A stretch of DNA of 64,000 nt from Nonomuraea roseoviolacea subsp. carminata (GTDB lineage Bacteria; Actinomycetota; Actinomycetes; Streptosporangiales; Streptosporangiaceae), in contig NZ_JAMZEC010000001.1 in the NCBI RefSeq assembly GCF_024172185.1, positions 1,984,001 to 2,048,000 on the forward strand, given 5' to 3'. Under the pieces are notes generated by a model. That model had not been told where the DNA came from. It saw only the letters and a list, made by a program, of their open reading frames with translations, and searched no databases. A program made the translations under genes and the position numbers. Positions 27,011-34,410 of this stretch are shown here, piece after piece. Position 1 is the stretch's first letter. Each line of letters starts with the position of its first letter.

Positions 27011-27763
27011 ATGCGACGGACGTTCGAGGACCTGGTGGCGGAGGCCGAGGCGGCGCCGGTCGAGGGCTGGGACTTCTCCTGGCTCGACGGCCGCGCCGGC
27101 GAGGAGCGGCCCTCCTGGGGGTACGCGCGGCTGCTCGCCGAGCGCATGGCCGGGGCCTCGGCCGCCCTCGACGTCCAGACGGGCGGCGGTGAGGTGCTGG
27201 CCGGGCTGCCGGTGCTCGCGCCGGTGACCGTGGCCACCGAGTCGTGGCCGCCGAACGTCCCGGTGGCCGCCGCCCGGCTGCGCGCGCGGGGCGCGGCGCT
27301 GGTGGCCGACGACGACGAGCCGCGCCTGCCGTTCCGCTCCGGCGTCTTCGACCTGGTGTGCAGCCGGCATCCGGTGCGGACGTGGTGGGCGGAGATCGCC
27401 CGGGTGCTGCGGCCCGGCGGCACGTACCTGTCGCAGAAGGTGGGCCCGCGCAGCGTGTTCGAGCTGGCCGAGTTCTTCCTCGGCCCGCTGGACGGCTCCG
27501 CCCGCGTCCCGGAGGCGGCCGGGGCCGAGGCCGAGGCGGCCGGGCTCACCGTGGTGGACCTGCGGGGCGAGCGGCTGCGGATGGAGTTCCACGACGTCGG
27601 CGCGGTCGTCTACTTCCTGCGCAAGGTGATCTGGATCGTGCCCGGCTTCACCGTCGAGCGCCACCGGGCGCGGCTGCGCGACCTGCACGACCGCATCGAG
27701 TCGGAGGGGCCGTTCGTGGCGCACTCCAGCCGGTTCCTCATCGAGGCGCGCCGTCCGGAGTGA
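27011..27763 (+). CDS. Class I SAM-dependent methyltransferase
   Basis: 250 residues from ATG 27011, with GGAAGG upstream. The Rossmann-like core has AALDVQTGGGEVLAGLP, with D-x-x-T-G-G-G as motif I. LPFRSGVFDLVCSRH is the motif II/III area, and EIARVLRPGGTYLSQKVGP is the typical post-motif strand of Methyltransf_11 proteins. A C-terminal subdomain contains VYFLRKVIWIVPGF. The substrate is not evident. Its 3' end overlaps the convergent methyltransferase-like membrane gene by 26 bases. Confidence 0.85.
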   Translation: MRRTFEDLVAEAEAAPVEGWDFSWLDGRAGEERPSWGYARLLAERMAGASAALDVQTGGGEVLAGLPVLAPVTVATESWPPNVPVAAARLRARGAALVADDDEPRLPFRSGVFDLVCSRHPVRTWWAEIARVLRPGGTYLSQKVGPRSVFELAEFFLGPLDGSARVPEAAGAEAEAAGLTVVDLRGERLRMEFHDVGAVVYFLRKVIWIVPGFTVERHRARLRDLHDRIESEGPFVAHSSRFLIEARRPE

Positions 27764-28976
27764 GGGTGCGGGGGCCGCCGCCCAGGGCGTCCACGCAGAG
27801 CTGGGCGAACCAGGCGACGCCCGGCAGCATGGCCAGCCAGCCGACCAGCGCCCAGCCGAGGTGGACGTGGGTGAGCGCCGCGGCCAGCGCCCGCACCCCC
27901 TCGGCCGTGACGCCGTCGGCCCGTTCGTAGGTGATCCGGCGCAGCCCGCGCGGGTGGTCCTCGGCGGCGGCCACCTCCAGCGCCACCGGGCTCCGGCCGG
28001 CGAGCCAGCGGCCGACCGGGGCGCACTGCCCGCACGTCCGGGCCACGTGGATCACCGCCGGAGGCGGCGTGACCGGCCGGAGACGGGGCAGCCAGGGCCG
28101 CACCGCCTTCCGGTACGCCTCCCACTGCGCGCCGTGGCGGGCCGCGAGCTGCTCCCCCTCGTGCCAGGCGGCCAGGCCCGCGCCGTACGCGAGCGCGACG
28201 GCCGCCGCCCCGAGGAAGACCACGTCGAGGGTGCCCAGCAGCAGGTAGCCGCCGGTCATGGCGGTCTGCATGGGGTTGCGCACGTACGCGTACGGCCCGC
28301 CGGTCACCAGCCGCCGCGGCGGGTCGTACGGCAGCGGCGTCCCCCCGCCGGACACCGCGAACTCGCGCACCGCGGCCAGCCCGAGCAGCCCCGGCACCGC
28401 CATGGCCTGGGCCAGCAGGCCGAGCGCCCAGGCGGGCTGCCGCCACGCCCCGGTGACCAGCAGCGGCAGCCCCACCCCGAGCCCGGCCGCGAGCGCCACC
28501 TGGGCCGCGGCCCGCGCCCGCAGCCGGCGGCCGGTCCACGTCCAGCGGGCGACCAGCAGGCCCGGCACCAGCGCGCAGGCGACCGCGACCGACTCGCCCC
28601 GCAGCCAGTCGGGCCCGAGCAGCAGCACCGGCCGCCCCAGCGGCATCACCGCCAGGTCCAGCCAGGCCAGCACGGCGGCCGTGAGCGGCACAGGCGCGCC
28701 GGGCGCGGCGAGGGCCGGCACCGCGCCCCACAGCACCGCCCAGCCGAGCAGCAGGTCGACCGGCACGCCCAGCGCCACGGCGCCCTCCGCGTGGAAGCTC
28801 CACCAGCCGAGGTGGAGGGCGAGGGCGTTGACGCCGCTCAGCGCGAGCGCGTTCCAGCCGGTGGCGAGGAGGGCGGCGGCGATCCGCGGCTCCTCCGGCC
28901 GCCGCACGGCGACGACGGCCGCCACGGCGAGGACCGGCCCCATCAGCGCCACCGCCCTGACCAGCGCCGCGCTCAT
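27738..28976 (-). CDS. ICMT/NnrU-like membrane methyltransferase with C-terminal DCC-like domain
   Basis: 412 residues from ATG 28976 (ATGA overlap with the preceding gene). About seven hydrophobic helices run to residue 260. The isoprenylcysteine-carboxyl-methyltransferase-like signature is GGPYAYVRNPMQTAMTGGYL, then AWHEGEQLAARHGAQWEAYR. About 95 residues then resemble DCC/DUF393 thiol-disulfide proteins: IHVARTCGQCAPVGRWL has the C-x-x-C, and ALVGWLAMLPGVAWFAQ is the usual closing helix. The fusion would join a membrane methyltransferase to a redox module. The order of parts and the CGQC motif are seen; the joint function is inference. Confidence 0.7.
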   Translation of the reverse strand: MSAALVRAVALMGPVLAVAAVVAVRRPEEPRIAAALLATGWNALALSGVNALALHLGWWSFHAEGAVALGVPVDLLLGWAVLWGAVPALAAPGAPVPLTAAVLAWLDLAVMPLGRPVLLLGPDWLRGESVAVACALVPGLLVARWTWTGRRLRARAAAQVALAAGLGVGLPLLVTGAWRQPAWALGLLAQAMAVPGLLGLAAVREFAVSGGGTPLPYDPPRRLVTGGPYAYVRNPMQTAMTGGYLLLGTLDVVFLGAAAVALAYGAGLAAWHEGEQLAARHGAQWEAYRKAVRPWLPRLRPVTPPPAVIHVARTCGQCAPVGRWLAGRSPVALEVAAAEDHPRGLRRITYERADGVTAEGVRALAAALTHVHLGWALVGWLAMLPGVAWFAQLCVDALGGGPRTLTPDGAPR

Positions 28977-29905
28977 GACGTGGACGTCATGTCGGCACGT
29001 GCGGCGCTCGTCCCGGGTCGTGCGAACGTCTCGGCCAGGTAGCCGGCCGCCTCGCCCAGCCCGTACCGCTGGATCGGCCCGAAGTACCAGGCCGGGTCGA
29101 ACGTGCGCCGGTAGCGCAGCGACACGGTCAGGTCCGAGCGCGTCCACGCGAACCGGGCCTCCTCCAGGTCCAGCCACCGCGCCAGCGTCGTGTCCGCCAC
29201 CACGTCGAACACCACCACGCCCGGCCCGCGCTCCTTGACCCGCAGCGTCATCGAGCGCGGCTCCAGGGGAGCGCCGATGCCGAGCGAGCGGCGCGGCGTG
29301 AAGGTGATCCGCCGGGTCGCCCCCACCTGGAGCCCCGCGCCCTCGGCCACGAGCGGTCGCGGGAAGCCGAGGCGCAGGAACGCCGACTCCACGCGCGGGA
29401 ACCGCGGCGCGACCGCCAGCGCGGCCGCCACGTCCGCGCCGCCGGTGGGACGGGTGGCGCTGACCACGTTCTCTCTGGGCAGCGAGGTGGCCCCCGTGGC
29501 GCCCTCGCTGACCAGGGCGACCAGCAACGGCGCCAGCACCAGGTGGGCTCCCGGCCCCCTCTTGCGGGCGAAGTCGATGCCCAGCCCCACGAAGAGCCCC
29601 ACCAGGTAGAACAGCGGCGCCGCGAAGACCAGGCAGACGATCCCCTCCCCCAGCAGCGGCCCGGAGAGCGCCAGCCCGATGGTGATCACCGCCATGGTCG
29701 TGCCGAGCGCGCTCTTCGGCCGCGCGACGAGTGCCACCATGATCGCGATGACGGCCGGGATGCCCACGTAGAACACCGCCGTCTCCTCCAGGTGGCCCGC
29801 GTGCAGCACCCGGTAGGCGAGCAACGCGGCGAACAGCGCCACCAGCACACCGGCCAGCACCCGCCGTGACCTGCGTTGTTGAACGGGATCCGGCTCCGCG
29901 GACAT
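28973..29905 (-). CDS. Polytopic membrane protein with large exposed C-terminal domain
   Basis: 310 residues; ATG 29905 with AAGGAG seven bases upstream. Four helices lie in the first 125 residues (VLAGVLVALFAALLAYRVL; TAVFYVGIPAVIAIMVALV; TMAVITIGLALSGPLL; LVFAAPLFYLVGLFVGLG). A roughly 180-residue domain with alternating beta strands ends in RYGLGEAAGYLAETFA. I cannot assign a family beyond actinobacterial membrane protein. It is divergent from a TetR gene across a perfect 24-bp operator and coupled to the methyltransferase/DCC gene, so the two are probably repressed together. Confidence 0.7.
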   Translation of the reverse strand: MSAEPDPVQQRRSRRVLAGVLVALFAALLAYRVLHAGHLEETAVFYVGIPAVIAIMVALVARPKSALGTTMAVITIGLALSGPLLGEGIVCLVFAAPLFYLVGLFVGLGIDFARKRGPGAHLVLAPLLVALVSEGATGATSLPRENVVSATRPTGGADVAAALAVAPRFPRVESAFLRLGFPRPLVAEGAGLQVGATRRITFTPRRSLGIGAPLEPRSMTLRVKERGPGVVVFDVVADTTLARWLDLEEARFAWTRSDLTVSLRYRRTFDPAWYFGPIQRYGLGEAAGYLAETFARPGTSAARADMTSTS

Positions 29906-29924
29906 GGCAGACTCCTTGAGCGAT

Positions 29925-29948
29925 CGGTTTAATCGAGTGATTAAACCG
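29925..29948. promoter_or_regulatory. Perfect TetR operator between divergent genes
   Basis: Arms CGGTTTAATC (29925-29934) and GATTAAACCG (29939-29948) are exact inverted repeats around GAGT. The site is 19 bases from the membrane gene's start and 38 bases before the TetR ATG. It is AT-rich against the local background, as a real operator/promoter would be. It very likely binds the TetR encoded at 29987. Confidence 0.8.
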
Positions 29949-29986
29949 TATGATGAGGAGCACGGAACCAGCAAGAGGGAAGATCG

Positions 29987-30628
29987 ATGACCAAGCAGGC
30001 AGGAGCGGAGACCCGGGAGCGGCTCATCGAGGCCGCCGCCGAGACGCTGCGCACGGAGGGCTACGCCGGCACGAGCGCCCGCACCATCGCCAAGGCCGCC
30101 GGCGTGAACTCGGCGCTGGTCTTCTACCACTTCGGCGGGGTCGACCCGCTGCTGCTCGCGGCCCTCGACCGCTCCTCCGAGCAGCGGATGGCCGCCTACG
30201 AGGCCGCCGTGGCCGGGGCCCGGACGCTGGAGGAGCTGGTCACGGTCGCCACCGAGATCTACCGGGCCGACCTGGAGGGCGGCCACATCACGGTGTTCTC
30301 CGAGCTGGTCGGGGCCAGCATCGCCCGGCCCGAGCTGCGCGAGGAGATCGTGACGCGGTCGGAGCCGTGGATCGCGTTCGTGGAGCGCAACCTCGACCGC
30401 GTCATCGGCGGGTCGCCGCTGGCCAAGCTGCTGCCGCCGCGCGACCTCGCGTACGCGGCGATCACGTTCTACCTGGGCGTCAACCTCTTCACCCACCTCG
30501 ACGCCGACCGGTCGCGCACGGAGGCGCTGTTCGCGCTGGCCGAGCGGGTGGCGCCGCGCGCCAAGCTGCTCACCGTGCGCCTCCCCCGCCGCCGCGGCTC
30601 CAACACCGGCGACCAGGGAGAGACATAA
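29987..30628 (+). CDS. TetR-family transcriptional regulator
   Basis: 213 residues; ATG 29987 with GAGGGAAG upstream. The HTH is TRERLIEAAAETLRTEGYAG then TSARTIAKAAGVNSALVFYHFG. The C-terminal all-helical domain is of the TetR_C type (TVFSELVGASIARPELREE). The perfect palindrome between this gene and the divergent membrane operon is the expected binding site, so autorepression and control of 28973-29905 plus 27738-28976 is likely. The ligand is unknown. Confidence 0.9.
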   Translation: MTKQAGAETRERLIEAAAETLRTEGYAGTSARTIAKAAGVNSALVFYHFGGVDPLLLAALDRSSEQRMAAYEAAVAGARTLEELVTVATEIYRADLEGGHITVFSELVGASIARPELREEIVTRSEPWIAFVERNLDRVIGGSPLAKLLPPRDLAYAAITFYLGVNLFTHLDADRSRTEALFALAERVAPRAKLLTVRLPRRRGSNTGDQGET

Positions 30629-30709
30629 CTCTCACTGGCCGCATCCGGGACACCACGTTAGGTTGCCGGTAGAGCGCCGTCAGGGCGCCCGCGGGAGTGG
30701 AGGGCGAGG

Positions 30710-31957
30710 ATGCAGGCGGCCGCTCTGCTCGTCTCCGGACTCGCCGCCGGCCTTCTCGCCGGCACCGCCTCCTGCACGGCGGTCCAGGGCGGCCTCCTCG
30801 TGGGCCTGTCGGACCGCCGCCTACCGGGGCGGCGCCCTGATCCGCCCGAGACGCGCACGGCATGGCCGAGCGGTGCAGACGAGGACGGACCTGCTGCTTC
30901 GGGGGCGAGCGAGAGCGGCCCGGCCGCTTCGGGGGCGGGCGAAGGGAGACTGCCCGCTGCGGGGGCGGGTGAAGGGAGACTGCCCGCTGCGGGGGCGGGT
31001 GAAGGGAGACTGGCCGCTTCGGGGGCGGGCCAAGGCGGGCCGGTCGTGGCGGCGCGGGTCGTCATCGGGTGGTTCCTGCTGGGCCGGTTAGCGGCCCACG
31101 CCGCGCTCGGCGCGCTGCTCGGATGGCTGGGCGCGGCCGTGCAGCCGCCGCCGGCCGTCCGCGCGGCCCTGCTCGTGGCCGCGGGGTGCGCCGTCGTCGT
31201 GTTCGCCGTACGGCTGCTGCGCGGCCCGCGCCACGCCTGCACCCCCCACCGCGGCACATCGAGACCCGACGGAACGACCCGCACGACCCCGCACAACACG
31301 CCACCGCACGGCCCACCGCAACCGCACGACCGGATTCGGGAACGGCTGGCGCGGGCACGCGACTGGCTCGCCCGGGGACATCCGCTCCTCCTGGCCGGCT
31401 CGCTCGGCTCGGCCACCGTGCTCGTCCCGTGCGGCGTGACGCTCGGCGTGGAGATGGTCGCGGTCACCAGCGCCTCGGCGCTCGGCGGGGCTGCGGTCAT
31501 GGCGGGGTTCGTGGCGGGCAGCGCGCCCGCGTTCGCGCTGCTGGGATACGTGCTGCGGCGCGTCTCCCGCACCCGCGTGGCCCGCCTGGCCGGGGTGATG
31601 GCCCTGGCCGCCGGGCTGTGGACGGCCGGCTCGGGACTCAACCTCGGCGGCTGGCTCCCCGCCGGCGGCACTCCCCCGGCCGAGGCGGTCACCGGCGCGG
31701 ACAGGCCCGCCGCCGGTCCGGTGACGGTGTGGGCGACCCGCGACGGCTACCGCCCCGGGCTGGTCACCGCCCCGGCGGGCGTCCCGGTCGAGATCGTCTT
31801 CAAGCTCGCCGACCCCGGCGCCTGCACCCGTACCGTCACCATCGACGGCCGCGACGTGCCCCTGCCCGCGATCGTCCGACTGCCGCCCCAGCCCCGCGGA
31901 ACCCTGCGCTACGTCTGCGCGATGGGCATGTACACGGGCTTCATCAAGTTTCTCTAG
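30710..31957 (+). CDS. UreH/DsbD_2-like membrane protein with C-terminal cupredoxin domain
   Basis: 415 residues from ATG 30710. The first helix contains a Cys (LAAGLLAGTASCTAVQGGLLVGL). A 10-residue repeat block of the form ASGAGEGRLP (residues about 63-112) precedes membrane helices typical of sulfite-exporter/urease-accessory UreH-like proteins (SLGSATVLVPCGVTLGVEM; GFVAGSAPAFALLGYVL). The last 90 residues form a cupredoxin-like domain: WATRDGYRPGLVTAPAGVPV, then DPGACTRTV and YVCAMGMYTGFIKF with the Cys/Met copper ligands. This architecture is found in copper or heavy-metal handling proteins at the membrane. Metal specificity is inferred. Confidence 0.78.
   Translation: MQAAALLVSGLAAGLLAGTASCTAVQGGLLVGLSDRRLPGRRPDPPETRTAWPSGADEDGPAASGASESGPAASGAGEGRLPAAGAGEGRLPAAGAGEGRLAASGAGQGGPVVAARVVIGWFLLGRLAAHAALGALLGWLGAAVQPPPAVRAALLVAAGCAVVVFAVRLLRGPRHACTPHRGTSRPDGTTRTTPHNTPPHGPPQPHDRIRERLARARDWLARGHPLLLAGSLGSATVLVPCGVTLGVEMVAVTSASALGGAAVMAGFVAGSAPAFALLGYVLRRVSRTRVARLAGVMALAAGLWTAGSGLNLGGWLPAGGTPPAEAVTGADRPAAGPVTVWATRDGYRPGLVTAPAGVPVEIVFKLADPGACTRTVTIDGRDVPLPAIVRLPPQPRGTLRYVCAMGMYTGFIKFL
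30896..31045 (+). repeat. Five 30-bp tandem repeats inside the UreH/cupredoxin gene
   Basis: Units start at 30896, 30926, 30956, 30986 and 31016. Each begins GCTTC or GCTGC followed by GGGGGCGGG-like bases. Units 3 and 4 differ at a single base, while units 1 and 5 are more diverged. Each unit encodes ten residues (A-S/A-G-A-G-E-G-R-L-P/A), so unit number can change without a frameshift. The array forms a loop after the first helix. Confidence 0.9.
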
Positions 31958-32001
31958 AACACGCGAACTGATCTCGACTGATCATCCACTGTCATCGAGG
32001 C

Positions 32002-32262
32002 GTGGCGCACGAGTACGTCGCCGCTGCGGTAAAGGTCCCGGCCTCCGATCTGGCGTTGCACGAGTGGGAGGGGCGGACCAGCAAGGCCCACAGGACCGAC
32101 GCCGACCGGGTGCGGACGGCCCTGCTGGCCCATCTGAAGGACGACCAGATCGAGCCGCCGTCCAAGCAGCGGATGCAACGGATCGTCGGCTCTGCGCTGG
32201 ACCAGTCCGAGAAGGTTCTGACGCTGCGCATCTCCTCGCGGATCAGCGACGACGTCATCCAA
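32002..32262 (+). pseudogene. Tn3-family transposase N-terminal fragment (DUF4158)
   Basis: The frame from 32002 gives VAAAVKVPASDLALHEWEGR then TSKAHR, and later IEPPSKQRMQRIVGSALDQ and SEKVLTLRISSRIS. These are recognisable blocks of the N-terminal DUF4158 domain of Tn3-type transposases. There the GRT-K-HR motif is normally followed by about 40 residues of Q-I-R-E-x-x-G-F, which are absent here. After 32262 the frame loses similarity. It is an internally deleted, truncated remnant. No terminal inverted repeats were seen nearby. Confidence 0.65.
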
Positions 32263-32380
32263 CGGTCAGCGAGGCGATCTACCGGGTGGTGCCCGGCGCT
32301 GGGACCGGACAGTGCCGTGTACCAGGGCGCCGGTTGGACCGCCGCCCTGGTCATCGTCGTCGGGGTTGATTCTGCTGCGA

Positions 32381-33316
32381 TCAGGAGCGTTGGCCGGGCT
32401 GGTTCACGATCTTGGCTTCCAGCTGCGCCGTCAGGCCCACCGTGCCGGCCTTGAAGGTCTCCTTACTGCCATCGGCCCACTTGTAGGTCCGATCCCTCAG
32501 CCGCGTCGAGTTGGTGCCCAAATACCGGAAGGTCTGCGGGTCCAGGACGAGATAGTTCCGTGCCTCGGCCTCGGTGATGCTGAACGCGACGCCTCGCCGT
32601 CCGTCGGCGACGGGCACATCATGGGTCACCGTGACGCCCTTGATCGTGGGCAGCGCGCGGTAGAGCGCGGCCCGCACCTCGGGGGCGAGCCACTGCTCGG
32701 TGATGAGCTGGTTGATCTCCATGAAAAGCATCTCCGGCGGGACGTGGCCGTTGAGCTCCTGCGGCCCCCGGCGGTCCTCGTCGAGGATGGCCGCCTTGAT
32801 CTTGGCGATCACCCCCGGCGGGGTGACAGGCGGTTTGGCCAGGTCAGCCGGGTTGAAAATCGCGCTGCCCTGGAACATCAGCTTGCCGCCCTGGTACCAG
32901 GCCGACCGCTTGCCGTCCACGCTTGTCCACCGTTCCCAGGTGTCACGCTGGTCTCGGTCGACGTCCCCTTCGACCCCGGTCAGCTGCAGTTCCTTGGTGT
33001 AGAGCCATTGTCCGGGGCCCGGGGCGGGCGTGGGGTCGTTCTCGGCCGCATGGGCGGCGCGCTCGCCCAGCTCGGCCACGCTGGCCACCGGCGCCATGCC
33101 CGGCTCGTCCCTGAGCGCCACGACGGTCCCGCCGACGACCAGGGCCAGAGCCGCCGCCACCACGATCCGCCAGCCGAACCTCCTCGCGCCGGAAGCGGCC
33201 GGCTTGCGTGCGGCCTCCGGTTCGTGGATCGCTGTCATCAGCCGCGCCTTGGCAGCAGTCGCGGCGTTGTCCGTCATCGCCGGGGTGTTCCGGCGAAACT
33301 CCTTCAGCTCGTTCAC
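32381..33316 (-). CDS. CU044_5270-family membrane protein, partner of ECF sigma factor
   Basis: 311 residues from GTG 33316, which overlaps the sigma factor stop by one base (TAGTG). A short cytoplasmic N-terminus (MNELKEFRRNTP) is followed by one helix (IVVAAALALVVGGTVVALRD). A large outer domain of the CU044_5270 type has GPGQWLYTKELQLTG, WERWTSVDGKRSAWYQGGKL, ALYRALPTIKGVTV and LDPQTFRYLGT. In actinomycetes this family regularly follows an ECF sigma factor and is thought to act as an anti-sigma-like sensor; that role is family knowledge and context. The C-terminal beta fold suggests lipoprotein-like ligand binding. Confidence 0.85.
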   Translation of the reverse strand: MNELKEFRRNTPAMTDNAATAAKARLMTAIHEPEAARKPAASGARRFGWRIVVAAALALVVGGTVVALRDEPGMAPVASVAELGERAAHAAENDPTPAPGPGQWLYTKELQLTGVEGDVDRDQRDTWERWTSVDGKRSAWYQGGKLMFQGSAIFNPADLAKPPVTPPGVIAKIKAAILDEDRRGPQELNGHVPPEMLFMEINQLITEQWLAPEVRAALYRALPTIKGVTVTHDVPVADGRRGVAFSITEAEARNYLVLDPQTFRYLGTNSTRLRDRTYKWADGSKETFKAGTVGLTAQLEAKIVNQPGQRS

Positions 33317-33879
33317 TACAGCTCCTCATCCCCCAGCACGTTCCTGGCCTTCTTCCGCGCCCGGTGCAGCCGTGACCGCACGGTCCCCACAGAGATGTCC
33401 AGCGCCCGCGCCACTTCCTCGTACGACATGTCCTCCCAGGCCACCAGCAGCAGCACGTCCCGGTGCCCACGCGGCAGCGACGCCAGCGCCCCCGCCAGCT
33501 CACGCTCCCTGCCCTGCGCCGCCACCCGGCGTGTCACGGTGTCGTCCAGTGCCTCAGGTAGAGGGTCCACCCCGGTGCGACTCAGCGCCCGCAGCAGCCG
33601 TTCCTCCTGCCGCCGATGTCTGGCGATCAACGTGGTGGCGATTCCGTACAGCCAAGGCCTGGCCAGCGCGAACGATGTGTCATACGTCCCGCGCCTGCGG
33701 AAGGCCGCCAGGAACGTCTCGGCCACGATGTCGTCGGCGGCCTGCGTGCCGAGCCGCCGAGCCGCGTACAGATGGATCTGCTGGGCGTAGCGGTCGAACA
33801 GCGCCGCGAACTGCTCTGGGTCGTGCGCCGAACGACGGATCAGTTCTCCGTCGTCGATCTCGACCGTCTCAGCGCTCAA
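33316..33879 (-). CDS. ECF-type RNA polymerase sigma factor
   Basis: 187 residues if translation starts at TTG 33879, chosen because AAGGAG lies five bases upstream; an in-frame GTG at 33933 adds 18 residues. Region 2 reads FAALFDRYAQQIHLYAARRL then ADDIVAETFLAAFRRRGTYD. Region 4 reads LASLPRGHRDVLLLVAWEDM then SYEEVARALDISVGTVRSRL. It directs RNA polymerase to a stress or envelope regulon under control of the coupled membrane protein. The DNA between it and the IS relic at 34228 holds its promoter, but I see no clear autoregulatory -35/-10 pair. Confidence 0.9.
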   Translation of the reverse strand: MSAETVEIDDGELIRRSAHDPEQFAALFDRYAQQIHLYAARRLGTQAADDIVAETFLAAFRRRGTYDTSFALARPWLYGIATTLIARHRRQEERLLRALSRTGVDPLPEALDDTVTRRVAAQGRERELAGALASLPRGHRDVLLLVAWEDMSYEEVARALDISVGTVRSRLHRARKKARNVLGDEEL

Positions 33880-34227
33880 CGCCTCTCCTTCGCGAGTAGG
33901 TATTTCACCGTGCTGTCTCCCGAAGGGCGTCACCGGGTTCCCAAAGTTGTGACACGGCGGAACTGTGATGCCGCCACGCGCAGGCGGCAGGTGTAGGCGC
34001 TACCCTCCGGGTTCCGCTGGCAGAGATGGACGTGCTGGTCGATGCCGCGCTCGGCAGCACGCTGCGCGAGATTCTCAGAACACGTCCGCGTCCACGGCAA
34101 GGGCTGCAGCGTCCGCACCGTGCTGCCGGACGACCGCGGCTACGCTCGACGACAAGGTCGCCGGCACCGAGATCCCTTTGGTCCAAGACTCTGGCCGAGC
34201 GCACCGCTGCAGCAGGCGCTGTACTCC

Positions 34228-34345
34228 TGTGGAGCCGGTGTAAGACCTCAAGGGCGTGAGCCCGGCGGGCGACTGGCGGTGAAGCAGGAAATCCGACCCG
34301 TGAGGCTCGGAATCCTCCGGCTGTAAACGGTGGGGAGGAAGTCAA
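34228..34345 (+). mobile_element. Orphan IS605/TnpB-type right end (omega-RNA-like), no tnpB
   Basis: Shares three blocks in the same order with the right end of the TnpB element at 57747-57845. These are TGTGGAGC followed by a near-identical stretch to AAGACCTCAAG (34228-34252), the exact 16-mer GGCGGTGAAGCAGGAA (34275-34290), and the end GGGGAGGAAGTCAA (to 34345). A short frame (VRPQGREPGGRLAVKQE) resembles the usual extra tail of TnpB proteins. Upstream DNA back to 33880 has no transposase homology, so the nuclease gene was lost. The remaining end could still be transcribed. Confidence 0.65.
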
Positions 34346-34410
34346 CAACTTCTCCTAGCCTCTCGGCGATTACGTTCCGCGTCGGCTCGGTCACATGTCA
34401 CCCTGTGCGC

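Noticed and set aside
30896..31045. Regular 30-bp repeats considered as a CRISPR array
   Set aside because: Units are directly adjacent with no spacers and are in frame within a protein-coding gene. No cas genes are present.
31088..31381. Minus-strand frames opposite the UreH/cupredoxin gene
   Set aside because: Shadow frames with no family features. The plus-strand frame has coherent helices and a copper-binding end.
32381..33879. The sigma factor with its partner as part of a mobile element
   Set aside because: Flanked by IS and Tn3 remnants, but codon use and domain integrity match the chromosome, and ECF/CU044_5270 pairs are ordinary in actinomycetes.
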